This document shows, piece by piece, positions 55,847 through 64,000 of a DNA stretch of 64,000 nt. The stretch comes from Psychrobacter immobilis (GTDB taxonomy: Bacteria > Pseudomonadota > Gammaproteobacteria > Pseudomonadales > Moraxellaceae). The position numbers were made by a program, and so were the translations under genes. Position 1 is the first letter of the stretch. Each line of letters begins with the position of its first letter. The notes beneath the pieces were generated by a model that was given only the letters and a program-made list of their open reading frames with translations, had not been told where the DNA came from and searched no databases. The stretch spans positions 1 to 64,000 of the forward strand of contig NZ_CAJGZN010000009.1 in assembly GCF_904846235.1 (NCBI RefSeq), in the 5' to 3' direction.

Positions 55847-57835
55847 TTAAGGCTGGTTCCATATAGAAAAGCCAGATTTGTTTTTAGTGTGCTTAAACTT
55901 ACTTTTTCTTAGCATATGACTTTTATGCTTTAGTGCCTTAAGCGCACCACTTCTGCTGACGGTCGCCATAGAGAATTTGTGGTGACTTGCAACATCATTT
56001 TTAGCCTTGTCGCTATCTTTACGAATATCAACGCCATCGTCGTTGTAATCTTTCCTGTATACGCTTGTGTTTACTTCCTTGTTATCAGACACTTCATTAT
56101 TAGCAGAGTTACTACTGTTATCTGATTCATTTCCTTCTGCTGATTCATCAGTACTACTTCCCACATGATGTTCAAGTTCAGCTTGATTAACAATCAACTG
56201 CTGAGTCGGCAATGCATGTTCTACTTTATATTTCGCGACTTTCTTTAATATATCGACAAACAAAGCGTTTTGTTTGTCATAGAACTCAATGATACCAATA
56301 GCATTCACATAAGCTTGCAACTGAATAACATAGCAATCTTGGCGCAGCTCCAAAATATTGACCTGATTCCATTCTTGATTGGTCAAATCATGCTCTTTTA
56401 TAAATTCATCTAAGTCATTAACCATTTTGAATATTACGTCAAGATCAGCGGTACGCTTAATATATAAGTAGTGGAAAAAACGAAACATATCGCGAGAGGT
56501 AAAGTTTTCGATCTGCATCGATGAAAAATCACCGTTTGGTACCGTAACAATCGTCCGCGACAATGTCCGCACGCGCGATGAGCGAATACCAATGTCGATA
56601 ACTGTGCCTTCGTAAGTACCGAATTTACAGTAATCACCGATACGCACAGGTGAATCAGCGACGACGACGACACTACCAACTAAGTTTTCAATTGTCTTTT
56701 GCGCACCAAGGGCCAACGCCAAACCACCCACACCCAGTGCGGCAATACCAGTGGTCAAATCAAAACCCAAATTGCCAAAAATAACAATCACTGCAAATAT
56801 CAGTAATAGCGCTTTGACGACCTTACGCAGCAGTCCCAAAATTGAGACACGCTCAGTATAGTTTTTCTTGTAGCTTAGATTTACCGCTCGGGTAAATATC
56901 GCATCGATCACTCGCAATAGTAGCCAAGTCAGCGCCAACCAAGAGGCTATATCCGTAAAGCGATTGACTGGCTCACGTAGTGTCACCGATACGCCTGCAT
57001 AAACCATAACTTCGGATAGTATCAATGCCATAATGACCACAGAGAGTGGCAATATTACTTTGTTAGGTAACGGCAATGGCGTACCACGCAAATACGGATA
57101 AACAATCCTTAATAAGTGGTATAGCAACCATACCGCGACATAAGTAAGTACAAAGCTAGTCACAATCATGGTGAGCGCGGCGACCAAATCAGCTAGTTGA
57201 TAGCCGAAAAGCTTTTTACCATCTAAAGAATCAACCGTATAGCGCGAGACCAAGGTCGGCTCAGTATTTTCTATCACTTCTGGTACTGAGGTCAGCGTAT
57301 CGCTAGAGAACTGCCAATATTGCTCATTCTGTTTTGAGACCACTCTTTCTAGCAATAGCGGAACACTTCGCTCGCCGATATTAATCACACCGACATTTTC
57401 TTGGCTAGGTGGCAGTTGGTCAGTTAGATTACCCTCAGGTGAATTGCTAATCTGTAGATCCGGCTGAAAACGCCCTCCGGCATCCAGTGCCTGTTTAAAC
57501 TGTCGCACAACGGTCGTTGGGTTGTCAGACTTAGATAAGTTGAGATAATTACTTGCCAGCAGATAGTCATTTTCGCCCAGCGCACTGATAAATCCTTGTA
57601 CCGTATGACGCGGTGTATCTCGGCCGAATGAATCAGGCAATGGCGTACTTACTGCCTCTCCACTACTATCATTACCCACTCCAAGAGCCCCCGCCTCAAC
57701 AGCATAAGCACTATTTGGCAAGGCAATACTTAATAGCATAGCCAGTAACAGCATTGCGACTATAAATGGCATCTTAATAATATAATAGAACGAATGAGGC
57801 GAAGGACTGGGAGTCAGATTATGCTTGATAGACAA
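55847..57835 (-). CDS. MscS-family mechanosensitive ion channel
   Basis: Inner-membrane channel that releases solutes on osmotic down-shock. A signal or first helix (about residues 18-45) precedes a periplasmic domain to about 205, then four to five helices. The pore helix and beta domain are clear: ALGVGGLALALGAQKTIENL, SPVRIGDYCKFGTYEGTVID, RTIVTVPNGDFSSMQIENF. The C-terminal 110 residues are Ser/Asn-rich, then strongly basic (LKALKHKSHMLRKSKFKHTK), longer than in classic MscS. Translation seems to begin at a TTG (57835), with GAGG seven bases upstream. Confidence 0.9.
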   Translation of the reverse strand: MSIKHNLTPSPSPHSFYYIIKMPFIVAMLLLAMLLSIALPNSAYAVEAGALGVGNDSSGEAVSTPLPDSFGRDTPRHTVQGFISALGENDYLLASNYLNLSKSDNPTTVVRQFKQALDAGGRFQPDLQISNSPEGNLTDQLPPSQENVGVINIGERSVPLLLERVVSKQNEQYWQFSSDTLTSVPEVIENTEPTLVSRYTVDSLDGKKLFGYQLADLVAALTMIVTSFVLTYVAVWLLYHLLRIVYPYLRGTPLPLPNKVILPLSVVIMALILSEVMVYAGVSVTLREPVNRFTDIASWLALTWLLLRVIDAIFTRAVNLSYKKNYTERVSILGLLRKVVKALLLIFAVIVIFGNLGFDLTTGIAALGVGGLALALGAQKTIENLVGSVVVVADSPVRIGDYCKFGTYEGTVIDIGIRSSRVRTLSRTIVTVPNGDFSSMQIENFTSRDMFRFFHYLYIKRTADLDVIFKMVNDLDEFIKEHDLTNQEWNQVNILELRQDCYVIQLQAYVNAIGIIEFYDKQNALFVDILKKVAKYKVEHALPTQQLIVNQAELEHHVGSSTDESAEGNESDNSSNSANNEVSDNKEVNTSVYRKDYNDDGVDIRKDSDKAKNDVASHHKFSMATVSRSGALKALKHKSHMLRKSKFKHTKNKSGFSIWNQP

Positions 57836-58236
57836 AACAAACCTCTTAATTTAGAAATGGCATGATAAATAACGAATGACGTCCATACTATAGTAACAAT
57901 TATTTATAACAGCAGTACTTTTGATTACGCAATTTTGTAGCTAACTGTATTGGCATTTGGTTTCTTGATTTATAAACATCTTTAATAAAAGTGACGAGAC
58001 ATTCATAACCTAATTAAATAAAATAATTTTTAACTGACTATTTGGTAAATCCTCATGAATAACATTCAGCCTATCCTGAATAAACATTAGGTTAAAGTAG
58101 TTTATAAATCAAAGGATTTTATAGATAATAAGCGCAGTCTTACTTATATGATTTTTTTTGTAATTTTTGACATCCACTACGTCATAATAGTTACTTTTTA
58201 TTTCTGCATTTTCATTTGATTACTTTGGAATCGACT
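57836..58236. other. Divergent intergenic region, no gene seen
   Basis: About 400 AT-rich bases between the MscS gene and the TonB-dependent receptor. A TTGACA lies near 58167, but no -10 at proper spacing is obvious. No cobalamin riboswitch B12-box, and no clear Fur- or Zur-type palindrome, was found upstream of the receptor. Confidence 0.5.
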
Positions 58237-60183
58237 ATGTCTGTATCACGTGCATCTTCACGTACCTATCTTCGTTTAAGTATTTTGAGCGCGCTTGGCT
58301 TACTTGCAGTAAATACCGCAATGGCAGCCACCTCTGAAAACACTTCAATTGACGATAGTAACTTACCACAAGTTGAGCTTGATGAGATCATCGTAACAGC
58401 GACTCGCACACCTACTAAGGTGAGCAATGTAATTGCGCAAACACGTGTTGTGAATAGTAAAGAGCTCAAACGTTATCAAGGTCAAACGGTAATGGAAGTG
58501 CTTAGACGTCAACCAGGATTTAGTATTAAACAAGATGGCGGCATGGGTCAAAGCAGTAATTTCTACCTTCGTGGCTATGATAGCAAACGTGTATTGGTAC
58601 TAATCGATGGTGTACGTTATGGCTCAATGTCATCTGGACAGCCGGCGTTAAGCTTACTCCCTGCCGATCAAATTGATCGTATTGAAATACTATATGGTGC
58701 TTCAGGCTCTAGTATCTATGGTTCAGATGCAATGGGCGGTGTTATTCAAGTCTTTACTAAAGGTAGTAATGTTGAGCAGACCAACTTTTCTGTGACTGCT
58801 GGCGTTGGTTCAAACGACCATTATGTCTATGGCGCAGCCGCGCAGTTTGCAAATGAAGCAGGTGCCAAACTGAGTCTATCTGCTAACCGTAACCAAACTA
58901 AGGGTATTACAGCTCTTGAGAATCGATCAGGAAACGATAAAGATGACGACGGTTTTAAGAGTAATAACTTTGCACTAAATACAAGTATATCTTTAACGGA
59001 CACTATTACTATCGGTGCAACAGGTCTTTTTTCTAAGTCAAATACTGAGTTTGATAACTATAGTTTTGGACCAGGTCAGAATGCAGAAGTTGATCAAGAA
59101 AACGGTGCAGTATCAGCGTTCTCACAATATGAAAACGATAAAATAACAGTACAACTATCAACAGGTCAAAGTTCAGATAAAGTTGATAACAAAGTTGGTG
59201 ATGAATTTGAAACGAAACAAAAACAAGCAAACTTATTAAGTATTTATCGCTTGCCTACAGGACAGCTACAGGCTGGTGCAGAATGGCTAAAGCAAGAAGT
59301 AGATGTTAATGACAATACTCCTAGCAATAATGGTAACGATAGCTATAAGATAAATGATCGCACCATAAAGAGTGGTTTCCTTGGCTATCAGCTCAACAAA
59401 GAGGCTTACGATCTTCAAGCAAACGTTCGTTTTGACGACAATTCGCAATTCGATAGCGAAAGCACCTATAGCTTAGGTTACGCTGTGAAGCTAGCACCTA
59501 GTTTACGCCTTGGCACTAGCTTCGCCACTGGTTATAGAGCACCTTCTTTGAATGACTTATATATTGAAAGTGCTTATTATGTACCAAATGAAAACTTAAA
59601 AGTTGAAGAAAGTAAAAACTTAGAAGTGTTTATCGAATCTAACAATGCATTACAGACCACACGTCTGACAGGATTTTATAGCCGTGTAAAGAATCTTATT
59701 AGCAATGAATATGATCCATCAACTTTCAAGTATCAAGCAACTAATATTGATCAAGCAGAACTGTCTGGTTACAGTTTAACGTCAGACTGGCAGATCAGTA
59801 ATGTGCTATTCGGTAGCCAATATACCTATACCAATGCAGAAGAGCTTTCTGGCGCCAATAAAGGCAAACAGTTGGTCTATCGACCAGAGCATACTGGCTT
59901 AGTATATATAGGATACCAAGCTGCCGAATTTGACATTCGTACTGAAGCTGAGTATGTTGGCAAAACATATAATGTTTCAGATAACAGTACATTTATAGAT
60001 GACTATACATTGTTTAATATTAGCGGTAACTATTATGTAAGCCCAAATCTGACATGGACTAGTCGTATTAACAATATAACAAATGTAGATTACTCGACCA
60101 ATGAAAGCTTTGGTCAATATGCTTCACGTTATAACCAAGACGGCACCAATTTCTTTACCTCTCTAACTTACAACTGGTACTAA
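58237..60183 (+). CDS. TonB-dependent outer-membrane receptor (BtuB-like)
   Basis: Outer-membrane channel for energised uptake of a scarce nutrient such as cobalamin, iron chelates or other metals. From the ATG at 58237 (GGAA about eight bases upstream; the TTG at 58216 is less likely) it has 648 residues: a signal peptide ending AMAA, a TonB box DEIIVTATRTPT, a plug domain (about 45-165) with FYLRGYDSKRVLVLIDGVRY and YGSDAMGGVIQVFTKG, and a 22-strand barrel ending LTYNWY. Plug text is closest to BtuB, but the substrate is not fixed by sequence, and no B12 riboswitch or transport genes lie nearby. Confidence 0.92.
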   Translation: MSVSRASSRTYLRLSILSALGLLAVNTAMAATSENTSIDDSNLPQVELDEIIVTATRTPTKVSNVIAQTRVVNSKELKRYQGQTVMEVLRRQPGFSIKQDGGMGQSSNFYLRGYDSKRVLVLIDGVRYGSMSSGQPALSLLPADQIDRIEILYGASGSSIYGSDAMGGVIQVFTKGSNVEQTNFSVTAGVGSNDHYVYGAAAQFANEAGAKLSLSANRNQTKGITALENRSGNDKDDDGFKSNNFALNTSISLTDTITIGATGLFSKSNTEFDNYSFGPGQNAEVDQENGAVSAFSQYENDKITVQLSTGQSSDKVDNKVGDEFETKQKQANLLSIYRLPTGQLQAGAEWLKQEVDVNDNTPSNNGNDSYKINDRTIKSGFLGYQLNKEAYDLQANVRFDDNSQFDSESTYSLGYAVKLAPSLRLGTSFATGYRAPSLNDLYIESAYYVPNENLKVEESKNLEVFIESNNALQTTRLTGFYSRVKNLISNEYDPSTFKYQATNIDQAELSGYSLTSDWQISNVLFGSQYTYTNAEELSGANKGKQLVYRPEHTGLVYIGYQAAEFDIRTEAEYVGKTYNVSDNSTFIDDYTLFNISGNYYVSPNLTWTSRINNITNVDYSTNESFGQYASRYNQDGTNFFTSLTYNWY

Positions 60184-60224
60184 GCTGATTTAGCACTATA
60201 AAACTCTAGCGCTTATGTAAATAT

Positions 60225-60252
60225 AAAAGGTCATCTAAAGGTGGCCTTTTTT
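60225..60252 (+). terminator. Terminator downstream of the TonB-dependent receptor
   Basis: Nine-base arms AAAAGGTCA and TGGCCTTTT pair with one G-U and are followed by more T. It lies 42 bases past the stop codon. Confidence 0.8.
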
Positions 60253-60351
60253 TATACCTATGAAAAATATACAGGTGCTTATGCCATGACTGCTTATCAT
60301 TTATCTCAGTCAATAGGTGACAATTAACCACTCATCTATTACAATAACGAC

Positions 60352-60490
60352 CTCCGAGAGGTGTTGCGCCATAATAGTGATTTACTGCATTAACATTCTA
60401 TAGTTATGCAATCACAGGTTATGTTAGGCTCGGTTAACTGTCGAGAGACCATATTTTTGGTCGCTCACAGCGCAAACAACGGCACCTGCG
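60352..60490 (+). promoter_or_regulatory. S-adenosylhomocysteine (SAH) riboswitch controlling ahcY-metF
   Basis: Senses SAH and raises expression of the enzyme that removes it. The class hallmarks are present in order: CCGAGAGGTGTTGCG at 60354-60368 (family CCGAGGAGCGCTGC), AGGCTCGG at 60426-60433 (exact), and CAACGGCACCTGC at 60477-60489 (family CAACGGCGCTC). AGGTG (60359-60363) pairs with CACCT (60483-60487) as P1, and CCGAG can pair with CTCGG as the pseudoknot. It sits about 46 bases before ahcY, whose known regulation in other bacteria is by this riboswitch. Confidence 0.87.
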
Positions 60491-60535
60491 TTTTTATTCT
60501 TTTTATCATTCGTTAACCACTGATAGGAGCATATT

Positions 60536-61960
60536 ATGGACGCAGTGTCTACTACACCATCTGCCCATACGATCGATCCCTCTTTCACTGACTATAAAGT
60601 CGCTGACATCAGCCTTGCTGATTACGGCCGTCGTGAAATCACCCTTGCTGAAGCCGAAATGCCTGCCCTAATGGGCCTGCGTCGTCGCTACGAAGCAGAC
60701 CAGCCACTTAAAGGCGCGAAAATCGCTGGCTGTATCCACATGACTATTCAGACTGCCGTACTTATCGAGACACTAGTCGCGCTAGGTGCTGAAGTACGCT
60801 GGACATCATGTAACATCTTCTCAACTCAAGACCATGCTGCTGCTGCGATTGCTGCTGCTGGTATCTCTGTTTATGCTTGGAAAGGCGAAACAGAAGAAGA
60901 GTATGAATGGTGCCTACGTCAGCAAGTACATGTTGGCGGCGAAGCGTCAGGCCAACTTTGGGATGCTAACTTAATCTTGGATGATGGCGGTGATTTGACT
61001 GCTTTGATTCACAACGATTATGCAGAGCTGCTTGATACCATTCATGGTATCTCAGAAGAAACCACCACTGGCGTTCATCGCTTGGTTGAAATGCTTGGTA
61101 AAGGTACACTTAAAGTACCAGCCATCAACGTCAATGATGCGGTTACTAAGTCTAAAAATGACAACAAATACGGCTGCCGTCATAGCTTAAATGATGCTAT
61201 CAAACGCGCTACCGATATGTTCCTTGCTGGCCGTCGCGCTTTGGTTATAGGTTATGGCGATGTAGGTAAAGGCTCTACACAAAGCTTACGCCAAGAAGGC
61301 ATGATCGTACGTGTTTCAGAAGTTGACCCTATCTGTGCTATGCAGGCATGTATGGACGGTTTTGAAGTCTTATCACCATACATCGACGGTGACAACACGG
61401 GCGGCGCAGCCAGCATCAACAAGCGTTTGCTTGAAGACACTGACATGATCGTCACGACTACTGGTAACTACCATGTTTGTGATAGACATATGCTAGCAGC
61501 CCTTAAGCCTGGTGCTGTGGTATGTAACATCGGTCACTTTGATACCGAAATCGACACTCAGTTTATGCGTGATAATTGGCGCTGGGTTGAAATTAAGCCA
61601 CAAGTTCATCAAATCTTCCGCTCAGACGATGAGAACGATTATTTGATCTTGCTTGCTGAAGGTCGTCTAGTGAACTTAGGTAATGCTACTGGTCACCCAT
61701 CACGCGTGATGGACGGCTCATTTGCCAACCAAGTATTGGCTCAAATGTATCTGTTCGAAGAAAAATTCGCTGACTTGCCAGCTGACCAACGTACTGACAA
61801 CCTATACGTAAAAGTATTGCCTAAGAAGTTAGACGAAGAAGTGGCCGCTGCGATGGTTGCAGGCTTTAACGGTACGCTAACCAAGCTGACCCAAAAGCAA
61901 GCTGAGTATTTGGGTGTGCCAGTTGAAGGTCCATTCAAGCCTGACGCTTATAAATACTAA
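60536..61960 (+). CDS. ahcY: Adenosylhomocysteinase (S-adenosylhomocysteine hydrolase)
   Basis: Splits SAH into homocysteine and adenosine, clearing the product of methyltransferases. The 474-residue protein shows [39 protein letters not shown], the NAD site [17 protein letters not shown] and a C terminus FKPDAYKY that closes the neighbouring active site. An internal [20 protein letters not shown] segment fits the long bacterial form. TAGGAGC lies before the ATG. The SAH riboswitch lies upstream and metF follows after 13 bases, giving one methyl-cycle operon. Confidence 0.98.
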   Translation: MDAVSTTPSAHTIDPSFTDYKVADISLADYGRREITLAEAEMPALMGLRRRYEADQPLKGAKIAGCIHMTIQTAVLIETLVALGAEVRWTSCNIFSTQDHAAAAIAAAGISVYAWKGETEEEYEWCLRQQVHVGGEASGQLWDANLILDDGGDLTALIHNDYAELLDTIHGISEETTTGVHRLVEMLGKGTLKVPAINVNDAVTKSKNDNKYGCRHSLNDAIKRATDMFLAGRRALVIGYGDVGKGSTQSLRQEGMIVRVSEVDPICAMQACMDGFEVLSPYIDGDNTGGAASINKRLLEDTDMIVTTTGNYHVCDRHMLAALKPGAVVCNIGHFDTEIDTQFMRDNWRWVEIKPQVHQIFRSDDENDYLILLAEGRLVNLGNATGHPSRVMDGSFANQVLAQMYLFEEKFADLPADQRTDNLYVKVLPKKLDEEVAAAMVAGFNGTLTKLTQKQAEYLGVPVEGPFKPDAYKY

Positions 61961-61973
61961 AAGGAGCCTGACT

Positions 61974-62822
61974 GTGAGTAAGCCTGCTTTCTCCTTTGAG
62001 TTCTTTCCTGCAAAGACCGAGCAAGGTCACGAAAAGCTTCTCAGCACTTACGATGAGCTTAATAAGTTGTCGCCAGCTTATTTTTCGGTAACTTATGGTG
62101 CGGGCGGTTCAACCCGTAGCCGCACCTTAGATATCGTACAGGCACTAAGTGCGCGTGGTACCACTGAAATCGCGCCGCATATGTCTTGTATTGGCGATGA
62201 CAAAAGTGAAATCGCTGAATTGCTAGAGTATTATAAGACTTTAGGTATTAGACGTTTAGTAGCGCTACGCGGCGACTTGCCATCAGGTCAGGTGGGCATG
62301 GGTGAACTACCATTTGCGGTAGATTTGGTAAAGTACATTCGTGAGCATTCGGGTGATCACTTCCATATCGAAGTGGCCTCCTACCCTGAAATGCACCCAC
62401 AAGCGCGTAGCTTTGAGTTTGACATTGATAACTTGGTAAATAAATACCAAGCTGGTGCCAATGCGTCGATTACCCAGTTTTTCTACAACGCTGACAGCTA
62501 TCTGTACTTGCGTGATAAGTTAGAGAAACGCGGTATTGATACAGTAGCTCAGCCTTTGGTCGCTGGTATCATGCCAATTACCAATTCAAGCAATCTCTTG
62601 CGTTTTGCTGATAGCTGTGGCGCCGATATTCCGCGCTATGTACGTAAGCAGTTGACGGATTTTGGCGATGATAGTAAGGCTATTCGTGAGTTTGGCTTTG
62701 ATGTGGTTTATCGCTTGTGTGAACGCTTGATTGCCGAGGGCGTACCTGCCATGCATTTTTATAGCATGAACAAAGTTGAGCCAAACAAACGCTTAGTAGA
62801 AGCTTTGGGATTGACTGCTTAA
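61974..62822 (+). CDS. metF: Methylenetetrahydrofolate reductase
   Basis: FAD enzyme that makes 5-methyltetrahydrofolate for remethylation of homocysteine. I chose the GTG at 61974 because AAGGAG lies seven bases upstream, right after the ahcY stop; the product then begins VSKPAFSFEFFPAKTEQG, the normal MetF start (282 residues). An upstream in-frame ATG at 61914 would lie inside ahcY. Signatures: FSVTYGAGGSTRSRT, LVALRGDLP, HIEVASYPEMHPQA, ASITQFFYNADSY. It works with ahcY to recycle SAH to methionine. A terminator follows. Confidence 0.97.
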   Translation: MSKPAFSFEFFPAKTEQGHEKLLSTYDELNKLSPAYFSVTYGAGGSTRSRTLDIVQALSARGTTEIAPHMSCIGDDKSEIAELLEYYKTLGIRRLVALRGDLPSGQVGMGELPFAVDLVKYIREHSGDHFHIEVASYPEMHPQARSFEFDIDNLVNKYQAGANASITQFFYNADSYLYLRDKLEKRGIDTVAQPLVAGIMPITNSSNLLRFADSCGADIPRYVRKQLTDFGDDSKAIREFGFDVVYRLCERLIAEGVPAMHFYSMNKVEPNKRLVEALGLTA

Positions 62823-63122
62823 ATACTTAAGCGTTCTAGAATATCCTTTAATCATTCCTGAATACATTATTAATGACTGGCGCTTTTAGGAGCGCCAGTT
62901 TTTTATTGTCAAAATTTTGACCAATAGCCCTTTACCGTTTTATTCATACACTTTATCTTATTTGATTTTTAAAAATTTCTTCACTGTGTAATAATACTGC
63001 TCTAAAAATAATTATCTTTATTAAGAAAAATTCTCATAAAACAAATGTCATTAATTGTCTCAAGTGATATTCTATAGATCTAATAATAACTATACTCAAT
63101 CAAATAATAGGAATAAGACCAC
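62823..63122. other. Intergenic region before rsmE
   Basis: 300 bases, very AT-rich. The first part holds the metF terminator. The rest should carry the rsmE promoter; an AGGA at 63107-63112 serves as its ribosome-binding sequence. No short gene or RNA was recognised. Confidence 0.5.
62876..62899 (+). terminator. Terminator of the ahcY-metF operon
   Basis: Nine-base GC-rich perfect arms ACTGGCGCT and AGCGCCAGT with a six-base loop, followed by a run of T. Confidence 0.93.
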
Positions 63123-64000
63123 GTGCGACGTTTTTTTTATGCCGTTAACAACGACAATACTGATACCTCACCACTGCCTAAATTGGGTGAGTTACCGCTA
63201 GGTAGCAATGTCGAATTACCAGATAGTGTTGTCCATCACTGGTGCCGTGTACTACGAGCCAATATTGGTGATCAAGGGATTTTGTTCGATGGATTTGGCG
63301 GCGAATATACAGTAGAGCTACAGGCAATCAGTAAAAAAAATGCCACTGCTACTTTGCTTACACATATAGACGACGATCGTACGGCATCTACTATCACTCA
63401 GATTGGTTTGGTAATGAGCCGCGGTGAGCGTATGGATTATGCTATTCAAAAAGCAACTGAGCTTGGAGTGACTGCCATTCAGTTACTCAGCAGCCACCAT
63501 GGCGAAGTCACATTGAAACCTGCTCAAGTTGAAAAGAAACTGGCGCACTGGCAACAAGTGGCCATCGCTGCTTGTGAACAATGCGGCCTTAATCGTCCGC
63601 CCCTCATTCTTGCGCCACAACCTATCAACGAATGGCTAAGCAATACCAATTCTGACGCTAAGACTACTGAGGCTATGGCTACTGACTTTACGAAGACGAA
63701 AATGGCCGTCAGTTCTATCGTTTCTGTGCTTAGTCATGATTCTTACTACCAAGTATTAGCAAGCGCTGCAGATCTGTGTATGCAGATGAGTGTACCAGCA
63801 GCAGGACAACCTGCCATGCCTAACGCTCTATCTAATATACTCAAACAACAGACCCCTTATATCAAACTGTTGATCGGGCCTGAGGGTGGTCTGAGTCAAG
63901 ATGAATGTCAGCAGGCAGAGAGTGTTGGATTTGAGCCTTGGCAAATCGGCACAAGAGTCTTGCGTACCGAGACTGCACCAGTGGTAGCGTTAGCTACTTT
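63123..64000 (+). CDS. rsmE: 16S rRNA (uracil-1498-N3)-methyltransferase, 5' part (runs off the window)
   Basis: Methylates U1498 of 16S rRNA using SAM. A GTG at 63123 opens a frame that stays open to the window end (292 codons plus two bases). The N terminus RRFFYAV and the PUA-like HHWCRVLRANIGDQGILFDG are followed by the SPOUT domain: SRGERMDYAIQKATELGVTA, ACEQCGLNRPP, LLIGPEGGLSQDE and GTRVLRTETAPVVAL, the trefoil-knot SAM site. An insertion of about 60 residues (near 63640-63830) makes it longer than Escherichia coli RsmE. It contains no stop codon. The C-terminal few residues lie outside. Confidence 0.95.
   Translation, partial: MRRFFYAVNNDNTDTSPLPKLGELPLGSNVELPDSVVHHWCRVLRANIGDQGILFDGFGGEYTVELQAISKKNATATLLTHIDDDRTASTITQIGLVMSRGERMDYAIQKATELGVTAIQLLSSHHGEVTLKPAQVEKKLAHWQQVAIAACEQCGLNRPPLILAPQPINEWLSNTNSDAKTTEAMATDFTKTKMAVSSIVSVLSHDSYYQVLASAADLCMQMSVPAAGQPAMPNALSNILKQQTPYIKLLIGPEGGLSQDECQQAESVGFEPWQIGTRVLRTETAPVVALAT

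Noticed and set aside
57836..58236. Cobalamin riboswitch upstream of the BtuB-like receptor
   Set aside because: No B12-box-like block or paired stems are visible in the AT-rich spacer.
1..64000. A defence island, secondary-metabolite cluster, prophage or toxin-antitoxin pair
   Set aside because: No restriction, Abi, retron, CBASS, NRPS/PKS or phage genes were recognised. The accessory content is limited to two small transposons and a few unknown proteins, so no new multi-gene system can be supported from this window.

Overview
The window looks like chromosomal DNA of a Psychrobacter-type gammaproteobacterium (Moraxellaceae). This is inferred from the gene set (dnaX, lysS, prfA, a FabH-like synthase, PnuC with a NadR-type kinase, CreD, HrpA, FabI, MsrAB, YejABEF, SerC, GlnA, TrpGDC, AhcY-MetF, RsmE), the moderately AT-rich coding style and the very AT-rich spacers. 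Nothing points to a plasmid or prophage: there are no replication, conjugation or phage structural genes. No tRNA or 16S/23S rRNA gene was seen.

Layout. 1-7 kb, all minus strand: the 5' part of dnaX (cut by the window edge inside a coding tandem repeat), an unrecognised 420-residue protein, lysS, prfA and a FabH-like synthase. 7-15 kb: a nicotinamide riboside salvage pair (pnuC and a NadR-type kinase, overlapping), a YqhA-type membrane protein, creD behind a long leader hairpin, a DUF421 protein with a rubredoxin-like tail, an EamA transporter, and ohr divergent from an AraC regulator. 15.3-16.7 kb: a complete IS256-family element with an 8-bp target duplication, whose transposase is broken by a roughly 65-bp hairpin-bearing insertion. 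16.8-27 kb: a small membrane-anchored unknown, the large helicase hrpA, DUF1543, a phosphoesterase, an alpha/beta hydrolase, a DASS carboxylate transporter, a 50-residue small ORF and a DUF1275 protein. 27-39 kb: fabI, folE, a fused MsrA-MsrB lipoprotein, an iron-dependent alcohol dehydrogenase and the oligopeptide ABC transporter yejA-(gloB)-yejB-yejE-yejF.

39.1-40.5 kb is a solo TnpB transposon (IS200/IS605 superfamily) with a hairpin at each end. 40.6-46.5 kb holds serC, a probable holD (clamp-loader psi subunit) with a long disordered middle, and an M48 peptidase-LemA pair. The 4.5S SRP RNA gene lies at 46.77-46.88 kb on the minus strand. Then come a SIMPL-domain secreted protein, a DUF4124 protein and glnA, which has a consensus sigma-54 promoter and an NtrC-type site upstream. 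51-58 kb: trpG-trpD-trpC, an Smr-domain protein, an AlkA-like glycosylase and an MscS-family channel. 58-64 kb: a TonB-dependent receptor, an S-adenosylhomocysteine riboswitch controlling ahcY-metF (the methyl cycle), and the 5' part of rsmE.

I found no convincing new multi-gene system. The items most worth a second look are the small hairpin insertion inside the IS256 transposase, the stand-alone TnpB with its probable guide RNA end, the DUF421-rubredoxin fusion, the creD leader hairpin, the HolD-like protein, the SAH riboswitch and the glnA nitrogen-control region. All functional calls come from reading motifs by eye; no database search was run.
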